A DNA stretch of 64,000 nucleotides from Catellatospora vulcania. Lineage in GTDB: Bacteria > Actinomycetota > Actinomycetes > Mycobacteriales > Micromonosporaceae. Made by a program: the position numbers and the translations under genes. The number at the start of each line of letters is the position of its first letter. Position 1 is the first letter of the stretch. The notes under the pieces are model-generated. The model ran no database searches, was not told where the DNA came from, and was given only the letters and a program-made list of their open reading frames with translations. This document shows, piece by piece, positions 53,285 through 62,053 of this stretch. The stretch spans positions 832,911-896,910 of the forward strand of contig NZ_ML769301.1 of the NCBI RefSeq assembly GCF_009720385.1. The letters run 5' to 3'.

Positions 53285-53877
53285 TGCTCGAACGATTCAC
53301 GACGGCGGCACGCGAGGTCGTCAGAGGCGCACAGACCGAGGCCAGACAGTGCGGCCACCGCCTCATCGGCACCGAACACCTCCTGCTCGCACTCCTGCAC
53401 CCCACCACCGGCATCCCGTACGACCTGCTGACAGCCGCAGGCCTCGGCCACGACCGGGTCGTCACCGCCATCGCGCGGCTGACCGACAGCGCCGAACCCC
53501 TCGGCCCGGCCGACGCCGCCGCCCTCGAAGCCATCGGCATCGACCTCGAAGCCGTACGCGCCAAACTCGAGGGGACCTTCGGCCCCGGCGCCCTCGACCC
53601 GCCCGCCCCGGTCCCCAAACGCGGCCTGTTCGGCCGCCGCAAACAGCCCAGCACCAGCGGACACCGCCCGTTCAGCCCGCGAGCCAAGGTCATCCTCGAA
53701 CTGGCCCTACGCGAGGCGCTCCGCCTGCACCACGGCTACATCGGCACCGAACACCTCCTGCTCGGCCTCATCCGCGAGGGCCGCGGCCTGGCCGCGAAGA
53801 TCCTGGTCGACGCCGGCATCGACCTCAACGACCTGCGCACCCGCACCGAAGCCGCCATCACCGCCGCCAAGAAATGA
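53284..53877 (+). CDS. Clp N-terminal domain protein without ATPase
   Basis: 197 residues with two Clp-N repeats (FTTAAREVVRGAQTEARQCGHRLIGTEHLLLALL and later LHHGYIGTEHLLLGLIREGRGLAAKIL) but no AAA+ module. It may act as an adaptor or sequester substrate for ClpC-type machines. Start ATG 53284 overlaps the HTH stop; GTG 53281 is an alternative. Confidence 0.88.
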   Translation: MLERFTTAAREVVRGAQTEARQCGHRLIGTEHLLLALLHPTTGIPYDLLTAAGLGHDRVVTAIARLTDSAEPLGPADAAALEAIGIDLEAVRAKLEGTFGPGALDPPAPVPKRGLFGRRKQPSTSGHRPFSPRAKVILELALREALRLHHGYIGTEHLLLGLIREGRGLAAKILVDAGIDLNDLRTRTEAAITAAKK

Positions 53878-54005
53878 CCCCCCGGGAAGGGCCGGGAACG
53901 TCCGGCCCTTCCCGGCTTGACCTGGAGCGCACTCCAGCACCTAGCGTGGCTTCCATGATCGGCTACCGCCCGCCGCGGAAGTCACGACCAGGGGAGAGCA
54001 CCACC

Positions 54006-55052
54006 ATGCGCTACCGCGTACTCGGCCGCACCGGCATCGAGGTCAGCACGTACTGCCTCGGCACCATGATGTTCGGCAGCGTCGGCAACCCCGACCACGA
54101 CGACTGCGCCCGCATCATCAACCACGCCCTCGACCACGGCGTCAACTTCGTCGACACCGCCGACATGTACTCCGCCGGCGAATCCGAGACCATCGTCGGC
54201 AAGGCCCTGCACGGCCGCCGCGACGACGTCGTCCTCGCCACCAAGGTGCACTTCCCGATGGGCGAGGGCCGCAACCGGGGCGGCAACAGCCGCCGCTGGA
54301 TCCTCACCGCCGTCGAGGACAGCCTGCGCCGCCTGGACACCGACCGGATCGACCTCTACCAGATCCACCGGCCCGACCACACCACCGACATCGAGGAGAC
54401 CCTCGCCACCCTCGACGACCTCGTCCGCGCCGGCAAGATCCGCGCGTACGGCTGCTCCACCTTCCCCGCCGAGGAACTCGTCGAAGCCCACCACGCCGCA
54501 CAGCGCCGCGCCGTCAGCCGCTTCCGCACCGAACAACCGCCGTACTCACTGCTCGCCCGCGGCATCGAAACCGACATCCTGCCCGTCGCCCAGCGCTACG
54601 GCATGGGCGTACTCGTCTGGAGCCCGCTCGCCTCCGGCTTCCTGTCCGGCCGCATCCGCCGCGACACCGTCGACCTGACCACCGGCCGCGCCGCCCTCAC
54701 CCCACACCGGTTCGACCCCGCGATCCCCGCCAACGCCGCCAAGTACGACGCCCTCGAGCAGCTCGCCGCCCTGGCCGACGAGCTCGGCCGCACCCTGCCC
54801 GAACTCGCGCTGGCGTTCACCCAGGCCCACCCCGCGGTCACCTCGACCATCATCGGCCCGCGCACCATGGCCCACCTCGACACCGCCCTCAAAGGCGCGG
54901 GCCTCGCGCTCGACGACGCGACCCTGGACCGCATCGACGAGATCGTCCCACCCGGCACGAACCTGTACCGCCCCGACGGCGCCTGGCGCCCGCCGGCGCT
55001 GGCCGACAGCACACTGCGCCGCCGGCCCCAGCACGAGCGCGCCGCCGCCTGA
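54006..55052 (+). CDS. Aldo/keto reductase
   Basis: 348 residues, (beta/alpha)8 barrel. Catalytic residues in FVDTADMYS (Asp, Tyr), LATKVHFP (Lys) and YQIHRPD (His), and NADPH loop IIGPRTMAHLDTAL. The YajO/Tas-like subgroup. Substrate unknown. GGGGAGAGCACCACC precedes the ATG. Confidence 0.92.
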   Translation: MRYRVLGRTGIEVSTYCLGTMMFGSVGNPDHDDCARIINHALDHGVNFVDTADMYSAGESETIVGKALHGRRDDVVLATKVHFPMGEGRNRGGNSRRWILTAVEDSLRRLDTDRIDLYQIHRPDHTTDIEETLATLDDLVRAGKIRAYGCSTFPAEELVEAHHAAQRRAVSRFRTEQPPYSLLARGIETDILPVAQRYGMGVLVWSPLASGFLSGRIRRDTVDLTTGRAALTPHRFDPAIPANAAKYDALEQLAALADELGRTLPELALAFTQAHPAVTSTIIGPRTMAHLDTALKGAGLALDDATLDRIDEIVPPGTNLYRPDGAWRPPALADSTLRRRPQHERAAA

Positions 55053-55109
55053 CCTCACAGCACGGGCCGGGGGAGCGGCCTGACTCCCTCGGCCCTATCG
55101 TCCCTACCC

Positions 55110-55514
55110 ATGACCATCACCTACACCTGGCGCGGCGAGTTCGACAACACCGAGGTCGAGAGGCTGCACGCCGACGGATTCGACCGTGAACCGTCCGACC
55201 ACGACTGGTGGGCCCAGGTCACCGGCCACAGCCTCGGCTGGGTGAACGCCCGCGACGGCGCGCGGCTCGTCGGCTGGATCAACGTCGCATGGGACGGATC
55301 CGGACACGCATTCGTGCTGGACACCGTCGTCGCCGTGGACGCCCGCCGCCTCGGCGTCGGTACCGAACTGGTCGCCGAGGCCGCCCGGCAGGCCGACGCG
55401 GCCGGCTGCGAGTGGCTCCACGTCGACTTCGAGGACCACCTGCGCGACTTCTACTTCAAAGCCTGCGGCTTCCGGCCCACCGCCGCCGGCCTGATCCCAC
55501 TCCCGACGCCCTGA
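55110..55514 (+). CDS. GNAT acetyltransferase (small)
   Basis: 134 residues. AFVLDTVVAVDARRLGVGTELVAEAARQADAAGCEWLHVDFEDHLRDFYFKACGF covers the acetyl-CoA site and the last two strands. ATG start. Acceptor unknown. It is convergent with the Tpg-like gene seven bases away. Confidence 0.88.
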   Translation: MTITYTWRGEFDNTEVERLHADGFDREPSDHDWWAQVTGHSLGWVNARDGARLVGWINVAWDGSGHAFVLDTVVAVDARRLGVGTELVAEAARQADAAGCEWLHVDFEDHLRDFYFKACGFRPTAAGLIPLPTP

Positions 55515-55520
55515 CCTGGG

Positions 55521-56228
55521 CTACTGCACATCCCCGCCGTACACGTCCTCGTCGGGCACCTGAGCGACACTCTCGTCATAGATGCTGTCCATGAACTCGT
55601 CGTACGCCGTCTCCGGCACCTCCGGCCCGGCGATCTCGTCCAGGCCCACCTCGGCGAACTCCTCCTCGGCACCGGCACGCCGCGGCTCAGGCACGTGCCC
55701 CGCCGCCTCCTCGCTGACCCCTGCGCGCCCCCACTCGGCGCCCTCCCGGTCACCCCTGGGCGGCGTGAGCCACCGCCGGTAGAAGCGGTCGTCCACGCCC
55801 GCCAGGAACGCGGCGGCGGCGGCCTCGGGATCACCCGTGGCGACGTACACCTCGGCAACCCGGTGCATGGTGCCGGACGACAGCTTGAGCTGCTTCGCGG
55901 TGATGGTGCGCGTCGCCCGGCCGGGGTCGTTGCGATCCTTGACGGCGAGCACCACGGCGGCGTCGGCGGGAGCCGTGGCGGCCCACACCCGTCGCACACC
56001 GAAGTCCAGCTTGTCGAGGGTGTGCTTGCGCGGCTTGGGATCCTTGCCCGCATTCCACTTCTCGAACCAGCGCTGGAACGTACGCCGGTCCACCCCCGCC
56101 ATCTTCGCCCCCTTCGCGACCCCCGCGGTACGCCGCAGCTCCTCAGCCTTCTCCCGGAAGGTCATCGGAGCCTGCCGGATCTCGCGGCCACTCATCATGC
56201 TGACCAGCCGGTCGCCCAAAGTGCTCAC
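55521..56228 (-). CDS. Tpg-like terminal protein homolog
   Basis: 235 residues. The layout matches Streptomyces Tpg: an HTH-like helix pair (KGAKMAGVDRRTFQRWFEKW), a basic PRK stretch after it, a beta/alpha core and a late acidic region ending with a Tyr/Asp-rich tail (YDEFMDSIYDESV). Tpg caps the 5' ends of linear Streptomyces replicons. Its ATG overlaps the stop of the Tap-like gene, the same order as tap-tpg operons. Resemblance is by layout and short motifs, so the call is tentative. Confidence 0.55.
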   Translation of the reverse strand: MSTLGDRLVSMMSGREIRQAPMTFREKAEELRRTAGVAKGAKMAGVDRRTFQRWFEKWNAGKDPKPRKHTLDKLDFGVRRVWAATAPADAAVVLAVKDRNDPGRATRTITAKQLKLSSGTMHRVAEVYVATGDPEAAAAAFLAGVDDRFYRRWLTPPRGDREGAEWGRAGVSEEAAGHVPEPRRAGAEEEFAEVGLDEIAGPEVPETAYDEFMDSIYDESVAQVPDEDVYGGDVQ

Positions 56229-57493
56229 TTCGCACCACTCTCTACCGCTGCCCGACTCTTACGCGTCGCCTTGTGCTTGTACGCGCCGAGCTTCATCCCG
56301 GAAGGGTCCAGCGCCCATCCCGCCGGAACCGCTGCGACACCGTCCTCGTCGTCCGAGGCGTACCAGACGTTGTCGACATCGATCCAGAGCGGCCAGCGGC
56401 CCTGCTCCCGACCGGTCTTCCACATCTTGCGCCACCGATTCGCACGATCCATCGCGATGATCGAGAACCACCAGTCCGGCCGGTAGATCCAGTTCGTCTC
56501 ACTGGCGAGCATGCCGAGCGTCTTACGTCCGGCCTCCTTGAGCGCCTTGGTGACCCGCTCGGCGTCACGGCTGTCCTCGGCGACGCTCGGCACGGCCGCG
56601 TAGGCGTCACGCATCTTCCACGCCCAGGGACGCAGCAACTCCAGGCCCTGCGAAACCCGACTGTCCTTGATCGTCACCCCGCCGTAGACACCCTGCTCCG
56701 TCAAGTCCTGCAGCAATGTCACCGTCGCCGTCGAGATCCAACGCGCGCCCTTCTCGGACGAATATCCGGCCGGGTCCGGCATACGCTTGTCGTTCCACGG
56801 CGACAGCTCACAGAGCCACCAGCCGCCCAACTTCGGATCGAACGTCGTACCGCCCGGCTTGAGCTGCCACGGCGCGACGATCACATTGGCGGCGGCGGCG
56901 ATGTACGCCCGGTTCGCGTCGTAGGCGTGCGCGAACCTCATACCCGACGCGGGAGCGCGGAAGTGATCGGCGTGGAAATCGTCCTCGAACCCGGGCACGA
57001 GCTCGATCTTGGGCTTCCATGTCGGCTGGAGCTTCTTCGGCCCGACCGTCGTCACCTTGCTCATGATCGCGATGCCCGCGATGCCGGCAGTGCCGTGGTA
57101 CGCGCTGCCCGTGACCCGGTGCCAGAGCGCCAGCGACGTCACCGTGCCCATACCGTCACGGGGGTCGGGGTCGAGAAGCGGGAACGCAGCAGGTTCGATC
57201 GCGGGCAGGATACCGACCCGCAGCGTGAGCCCTTCCCGCCGAAACGTCGTCCAGTCCGCGAGCTTGCGCACCTCCCACCCCGCCGACCTCGCCTCGCGCA
57301 AGAGCTCGTGATCATCGGCGACCGCTCCCAGCCCCTCACGCGTGGTAGGAAGTCGCATGGCGCGAGCGGCTTCCACGTCCACCATGACCACGCCCTCGTC
57401 ACTGAAGCGACCGGCCAGCCGGTTCAGCACCGACCCGATACCGGGATCGAGCGTGCCCGGAGGCACCGGATGGATGTGTTCCCCGTCCGTCAT
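56225..57493 (-). CDS. Tap-like telomere-associated protein, short form
   Basis: 422 residues from ATG 57493 (450 from ATG 57577). FAHAYDANRAYIAAAANVIVAPW, ARWISTATVTLLQDL, the ETNWIYRPDWWFSIIAMDRANRWRKMW region and WIDVDNVWYASDDED match what I recall of the conserved C-terminal half of Streptomyces Tap. Streptomyces Tap is about 700 residues with an N-terminal HTH, and that part is absent here. Tap brings terminal protein to the telomere overhang. YDANRAY and VDVDNVW also recall motifs of family-B DNA polymerases in degenerate form. Translationally coupled to the Tpg-like gene. Confidence 0.6.
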   Translation of the reverse strand: MTDGEHIHPVPPGTLDPGIGSVLNRLAGRFSDEGVVMVDVEAARAMRLPTTREGLGAVADDHELLREARSAGWEVRKLADWTTFRREGLTLRVGILPAIEPAAFPLLDPDPRDGMGTVTSLALWHRVTGSAYHGTAGIAGIAIMSKVTTVGPKKLQPTWKPKIELVPGFEDDFHADHFRAPASGMRFAHAYDANRAYIAAAANVIVAPWQLKPGGTTFDPKLGGWWLCELSPWNDKRMPDPAGYSSEKGARWISTATVTLLQDLTEQGVYGGVTIKDSRVSQGLELLRPWAWKMRDAYAAVPSVAEDSRDAERVTKALKEAGRKTLGMLASETNWIYRPDWWFSIIAMDRANRWRKMWKTGREQGRWPLWIDVDNVWYASDDEDGVAAVPAGWALDPSGMKLGAYKHKATRKSRAAVESGAK

Positions 57494-57776
57494 GAGGGTG
57501 TCTGCCCCGAGCTGAGCTGCTTTGTAAGTGGCTCCCACAGCTGGACACGATACAGATTCCAACACCGCAGATCGCATACCGAGACCCCGCTGCCCACCCA
57601 CGATCTGACTGGGGGTAAGGGCAGTTCGATGCCGAGGTCGGCGGCGACGGCCATTGTGGCGGTGACGACAGCGCGTCGACAATTGCCACACGTGTGCCGC
57701 TGATGCCGGTCGTGTCGGCGCGCTGTGGCCCAGGTGGGAGGGAACAGGGCCGCGCCGACACACAGGAACAGGACTT

Positions 57777-58067
57777 GTGCGTGCCACCAGCGGCGCCCGC
57801 GACGAACTCATCGCCGCCGAGCAGCTGCCACCCCTGCCGCACCTGGAGGACGACGCGTTGGCGAACCCGGAGGTCGTGGCGATGCTGCGCACGACGATGC
57901 CGGAGCTGCCCGACGATCCTTCCGCCGAGCAGGTCGAGGCGTGGGTGGACCTGGCCGAACTCGTACAGGATCCTGGCTTCAAGGCCAGCATCCGGCGCAT
58001 GGCCGAATTTCAGGCCGCGGAGCGCGTCGACGGCGACCCAGGCGGCCTCCACCACGAGCTGACCTGA
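57777..58067 (+). pseudogene. MerR-type regulator remnant (C-terminal part)
   Basis: A 96-residue frame. LPHLEDDALANPEVVAMLRT and AWVDLAELVQDPGFKASIRRMAEF look like the effector half of a MerR-family regulator, but the DNA-binding half is missing and no upstream frame restores it. Probably a truncated remnant that is not functional as a regulator. Confidence 0.55.
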
Positions 58068-58242
58068 CCGAGGAGATGCCCAGAGCGCGCAAGGCCTCAA
58101 GCGCGAGGGGTGAAGGCGCACCTTCGCCCGTCACTTGCTATGCGCCGTGGCAGGCTGCCGGAGTCGGCAGTGGCAGCCGGCCGCAGGTCGGTCACCTGGA
58201 CCTGTCTCCGCCAAGGAGGACCTGGCCGCCGCGTTCGAGGCC

Positions 58243-59559
58243 TCAATGCTGGCGCCGCGAAGCGGACACTCTGAAGCGCCGGCCGGGGTTCGGGCCGGGC
58301 GTGGAGGTTATCCGCAGGGGCTGTCCCGGACGTGTCGGAGACAGGCGCAGCCTGCGTACCAGCATCGCGACCGTCGCCACCGACAGCACCTGGGTCATCC
58401 CTGCCCCGAGGCAGGTGTGGCCGCCCACCGAGAAGGGCGCATAGACCGCTGCCTTCCGCCCAGCTGCGAAGTCCCGGTCGAGGTCGAACCGCTGCGGGTC
58501 GGGGAAGTGCTCGGGCAGGTGGTGGGTGACGCACGTGGCGACAAGAACCCGCTGCCCCTGGTCGATGCGGCAGCCGCCGAAGTCGAACGCCTGCGCCGCG
58601 GTCCGGGCGGAGCCGGGCGCCGGCGGGTGGACCCGCAGCGTCTCCATCACCAGGCCGTGCAGGGCAGGTAGCTCGCGGAGCCGGTCGAAGGCGAGCGGGC
58701 CGCCGCGCTGTGCGGCATCGACCTCGTCGGTGACCCGCGCGAGCACGGCTGGGTTCCGCAGCAACACGTCGATCATGAAACTGTAGAGGTAGGCGACCGT
58801 GTTGACGCCTGCGAAGTAGCCCTGCAACGCCATCCCCGCCCGCACGTCGAGCGGGTACGGTGCACCCTGCTCGTCGGTCGCGTCGAGTGCCTGGTCGAGC
58901 AGGTCGGGGATCGCGTGTCGCGGCCTGGCCGCCCGCTCGGCGAGCGCAGTGCGGGCGAACTGGTGGATCGCGGCCCGCGCCCTGCGGTAGGCCGGCCACT
59001 GCAGTGTCGCGGCCGGCCATTTCCCGGCGATGGTGACGTCGAGGACGAGTTCGAAGGCCGATCGCAGCGTCTCGAACTGGGAGGCGGAACTCGCCCCGGT
59101 GTACGCGATGGACAGCTGAGCCGCCGCGAGCCGCTGGCACGCGTCGACCACGGGCAGCGCGGGCCGGTTCGCCCAGCCGTCAAGGATCCGCTCGGTCTCG
59201 GCGGCGACGGGCTCCCAGCGGGCGGCGAGCAGGTCGCGGGAGAGGCCGGTGGCGAGCAGCCCGCGCAGATGCCGGTGCGGGCGGCCGCGCAGTACGTGGA
59301 CTCGCATGCCGAACTCCCGGTCGAGCCCGCCGAAGCTCTCCTCGCTGGTGAACACCTTCTCGCCGTGTTCGAGCAGGAAGCGGTTGGCTGCCGCGCCGGC
59401 CATGATGACGAAGGACTGGTTCAGGGCCCGCACCCGGAACACCGGGCCCAGATCCCGGTAGCTGTCCACAAGGAACTGCTGGACGTCTCCCATCATCCGC
59501 AACGCGTTGCTCAGCAACGGAACACCCGCTGCGATCGGCGGCAGTGGGCCTACGGTCAC
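58243..59559 (-). CDS. Cytochrome P450
   Basis: 438 residues. ETLR in LVMETLRVHPP, PDPQRFDLDRDF and a complete heme loop FSVGGHTCLGAG. The I-helix has GYFAGVNTVAY, i.e. AGxNT with Asn in place of the usual acid. It shares a minus-strand operon with a lipocalin-like gene 24 bases upstream. Substrate unknown; unrelated to the pair at 16-19 kb in sequence and context. Confidence 0.92.
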   Translation of the reverse strand: MTVGPLPPIAAGVPLLSNALRMMGDVQQFLVDSYRDLGPVFRVRALNQSFVIMAGAAANRFLLEHGEKVFTSEESFGGLDREFGMRVHVLRGRPHRHLRGLLATGLSRDLLAARWEPVAAETERILDGWANRPALPVVDACQRLAAAQLSIAYTGASSASQFETLRSAFELVLDVTIAGKWPAATLQWPAYRRARAAIHQFARTALAERAARPRHAIPDLLDQALDATDEQGAPYPLDVRAGMALQGYFAGVNTVAYLYSFMIDVLLRNPAVLARVTDEVDAAQRGGPLAFDRLRELPALHGLVMETLRVHPPAPGSARTAAQAFDFGGCRIDQGQRVLVATCVTHHLPEHFPDPQRFDLDRDFAAGRKAAVYAPFSVGGHTCLGAGMTQVLSVATVAMLVRRLRLSPTRPGQPLRITSTPGPNPGRRFRVSASRRQH

Positions 59560-59583
59560 GCACGGAATCTTCCGGCACGGTTG

Positions 59584-60027
59584 CTAGGAAAGCCAGTGCA
59601 GGTTCGGAACGAGGACCTCTGCGGGGATGCGTTCTCGGGCGTTCGGGTGCTCCCCGCTGCCCCGTCCGATGACGTCCAGGCCCGCCGGGGTGACCAGGGA
59701 CCGTGCGAACGAGAGCACGACCAGGCTCCGGTCGTCGCTCAGGTGCTCTACCTGCCACTTGCTGCTGAGCACGCGCAGCAGACCCCGCCCGCGCCAGGTG
59801 AACGCCCCGGTGGACGGGTCGAACCGGTCGACGCCGACGATCCGTTTCGTCGCGCCCCTGCGGGTGCGGTAGGAGACCTCGTCGCTGAGCGCGAACGGTT
59901 CGCCTGGGAGCAGCCCGTACCGGAACGTCGGTTGCAGCCGGCGCCCCGACAGCCACATCGGGAAGGTCGTCGCCAGGACCCGCCACTGGCCGGGAAGTGC
60001 CTCGCGCAGCGTATGCAGGTCACGCAT
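59584..60027 (-). CDS. Lipocalin-like small protein upstream of P450
   Basis: 147 residues from ATG 60027. Beta-rich with repeated strand-turn units (FRYGLLPGEPFALSDEVSYR, GVDRFDPSTGAFTWRGRGLL, WQVEHLSDDRSLVVLSFARS), consistent with a lipocalin/calycin barrel. It could present a hydrophobic substrate to the P450 encoded 24 bases downstream; this is inference. No signal peptide. Confidence 0.6.
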   Translation of the reverse strand: MRDLHTLREALPGQWRVLATTFPMWLSGRRLQPTFRYGLLPGEPFALSDEVSYRTRRGATKRIVGVDRFDPSTGAFTWRGRGLLRVLSSKWQVEHLSDDRSLVVLSFARSLVTPAGLDVIGRGSGEHPNARERIPAEVLVPNLHWLS

Positions 60028-60498
60028 ACGCGAAGCGTACCAGCGCCGTTGCAACAGAGTGGACTCTCGTGAGCGCCCCGGGTTGCAGTCGGCCGTCGGT
60101 CCCCGTCTTGCCAACCGGGCCGGTGCGTGTGGTGCGTCGGCGGGTGGTCGAAGGAGGCGACAGCGCGGTTCGGGAGAAGCGGCCGAGTGGGCCACACACT
60201 TGACGAGGGCGTACACGACCGTGCCCTTGCCTCAAGGTTCGTCCCGTCGCCGACACGGGCATCACGCTTCCCGGGTCTCGGTCAGGCCAAAGTGGACTAA
60301 TTGACTTGCTTCGCCTATACCTAGCCCAGTGACAAGCTCAGCGTCTCTCGATCTTGCCGCCTTCTTCGTCTACCGGCTTCCGTCAAGACGGTGACGTCTG
60401 CTGCGGCGCCAGCCGTGTGGGGCCCGGCCAGCGGAGCACTTCGGCGTCTTCTGCGGAGTCTGTGGTGCAGAGGGCCGCGCGACGGTTCGCGAGCGTCG
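60028..60498. other. 471-base spacer without a gene
   Basis: Between the lipocalin-like gene and the convergent-facing end of the TetR gene. Open frames are short and low complexity. The AT-rich part near 60288-60325 (GGACTAATTGACTTGCTTCG) may hold a promoter-like element but no gene follows it on the plus strand. Confidence 0.5.
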
Positions 60499-61173
60499 CT
60501 ACGCGGAGGCTCTCAGGGGCTCGAGGGCGGCCAGGATGAGGTCGAGGCCGAAGATGAACTCCTCCGCCGGGTCGTAGCCGGCAGCGACGAGCGCCGCGGC
60601 GGACTCGTTGAGGTAGGGGAACTCGTCAGGTGGAAGCTGGGGCAAGAAGACTTCCTCGGTCATGCCCGTGAACTCATCGGCGGTGTCGAACGGCAGGCTG
60701 GCTTCCTGCAGGGCGAAACCGTAGACGTAGCTGTCGAGCAACCAGTTGGCGTGCGTCGCCGTCAACACCGTGAAACCAGCCCTCCGCAGGCAGGCGGTGA
60801 CCGCTTCGCGGTGGCGGAGGTTCGCGGGCCCCGGCGATGTCCGCGACTCCATCAGGCCGATCGCCCACGGGTGGCTTGCGAGAACCTGCCGGGCGGATAC
60901 CGCCCGCCGTCGCATCGCTGACTGCCAGTCGGTTTCTTCGGGCGGGAGCTCGATCTCCTCGAACACGATGTCGATCATGGCGTCCAGCAACTGCTCCTTG
61001 TTCGCCACGTAGTGGTAGAGCGACATCGCGCCCGCGCCGAGCTCGCCAGCCAACCGGCGCATGCTCAGCCCGTCGACCCCCTCGCGGTCGGCGAGCCGGA
61101 TCGCCTCGACTACCACCCGTTGCTTGCTCAGCCCCGCGTCTGACGCGACCTGGCGTTGTTCCCTCGCAGACAC
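60499..61173 (-). CDS. TetR-family regulator (TetR_C_1 type)
   Basis: 224 residues. HTH: RVVVEAIRLADREGVDGLSMRRLAGELGAGAMSLYHYVANKEQLLDAM. The long C-terminal effector domain with FAxxEASLPFD and EEFIFGLDLILAALEPL is of the classical TetR type. GTG 61173 is chosen for its GAGGAGACCC ribosome binding site; upstream extensions would run through the operators. Divergent from a small membrane protein gene. Confidence 0.9.
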   Translation of the reverse strand: MSAREQRQVASDAGLSKQRVVVEAIRLADREGVDGLSMRRLAGELGAGAMSLYHYVANKEQLLDAMIDIVFEEIELPPEETDWQSAMRRRAVSARQVLASHPWAIGLMESRTSPGPANLRHREAVTACLRRAGFTVLTATHANWLLDSYVYGFALQEASLPFDTADEFTGMTEEVFLPQLPPDEFPYLNESAAALVAAGYDPAEEFIFGLDLILAALEPLRASA

Positions 61174-61549
61174 GGGTCTCCTCGCTCGCTCGAATGGCTT
61201 GACAATCGTCCAGCCTACGGTCATCGTACAGTGTACGAGCGTCGTACACTGTACGACGTACGGTGTACGAGTCGGCGAGAGTCGTAGCTCAGACGTGAGG
61301 AGGTTTCTGAGGGAATCGAACAGCGATCGAATGCCCGAGCACGCCTGGTGCCCGGGGGCGAGTCCGGCCGGGGCGGCGACGATGCGGGCCACCGTCCAGC
61401 ACCGCTACGGCCCGCCCTCAGCGCTCGAGTCGTCCGAGGTCGGGCCACCGCTGCCCGGTCGAGGCGATGGCTCGTCCAGGTGGGCGCGGCCTCGGTACAT
61501 CCCTGCCGCCACTCCGGCGGAGGAACCGCTCCTCTCGAAAGAAGAACCG
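61174..61549. other. 376-base divergent spacer with operators
   Basis: Contains three tandem palindromic operators at 61224-61270, described separately. The remainder up to the plus-strand gene start shows no gene and no other clear element. Confidence 0.5.
61224..61270. promoter_or_regulatory. Three tandem TetR operators
   Basis: TCGTACAGTGTACGA (61224-61238), TCGTACACTGTACGA (61242-61256) and the near-copy ACGTACGGTGTACGA (61256-61270). Each 15-mer is a palindrome around a central three bases, spaced about 16-18 bases apart between divergent tetR and the membrane protein gene. Likely bound cooperatively by the TetR dimer. Confidence 0.75.
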
Positions 61550-62053
61550 ATGACCATCCGAAAGAAAGCCCCGGACCTGCTCGACAACCCGCCGATCCCT
61601 GTGCAGGCCAAGCTCGCCGCCGCATGGACCAGCTTCATGTTCCTCTACATCTACGTCGACTACTTCCACCTCCACAAGCCCGGCGTCATCGACAACCTCC
61701 GCGGCGGCGTCGTCTTCGAGTTCGACATCAGCCCGACGTTGTTGACCATGATGCTCGCGTCCGTGGCGATCCCGGCCCTGATGGTGATGCTCTCCATGAC
61801 GCTGCCCGCCCGGGTGAACCGCGCCACGAACCTCGTCTTCGCATTGCTCTACATCCCCTACTCGGTGGTCAACGCGGCAGGGGAGTCCTGGGACTGGGCC
61901 TCCTTCTACGGCCTCTCCATCGGAATCGAGGTGCTGCTCCTGGCCTTCATCCTGCGCTCCGCCTGGAAATGGCCTCGAACCCCCGCCGTCCCAGCCGGCC
62001 CCGCGACGACCGACCTTCGACAGCAGATATCCGTGCAAAGTCCCACGGCGTGA
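61550..62053 (+). CDS. Four-span membrane protein (DUF6326-like)
   Basis: 167 residues with four hydrophobic segments (AAAWTSFMFLYIYVDYFHL, LLTMMLASVAIPALMVML, NLVFALLYIPYSVVNAAG, FYGLSIGIEVLLLAFIL). It resembles a conserved actinobacterial/Bacteroidetes integral membrane family of unknown function. Divergent TetR and its three operators probably control it. Confidence 0.8.
   Translation: MTIRKKAPDLLDNPPIPVQAKLAAAWTSFMFLYIYVDYFHLHKPGVIDNLRGGVVFEFDISPTLLTMMLASVAIPALMVMLSMTLPARVNRATNLVFALLYIPYSVVNAAGESWDWASFYGLSIGIEVLLLAFILRSAWKWPRTPAVPAGPATTDLRQQISVQSPTA

Noticed and set aside
60391-60921. A plus-strand frame overlapping the TetR gene
   Set aside because: Mirror of the TetR coding region with no independent start context or family.
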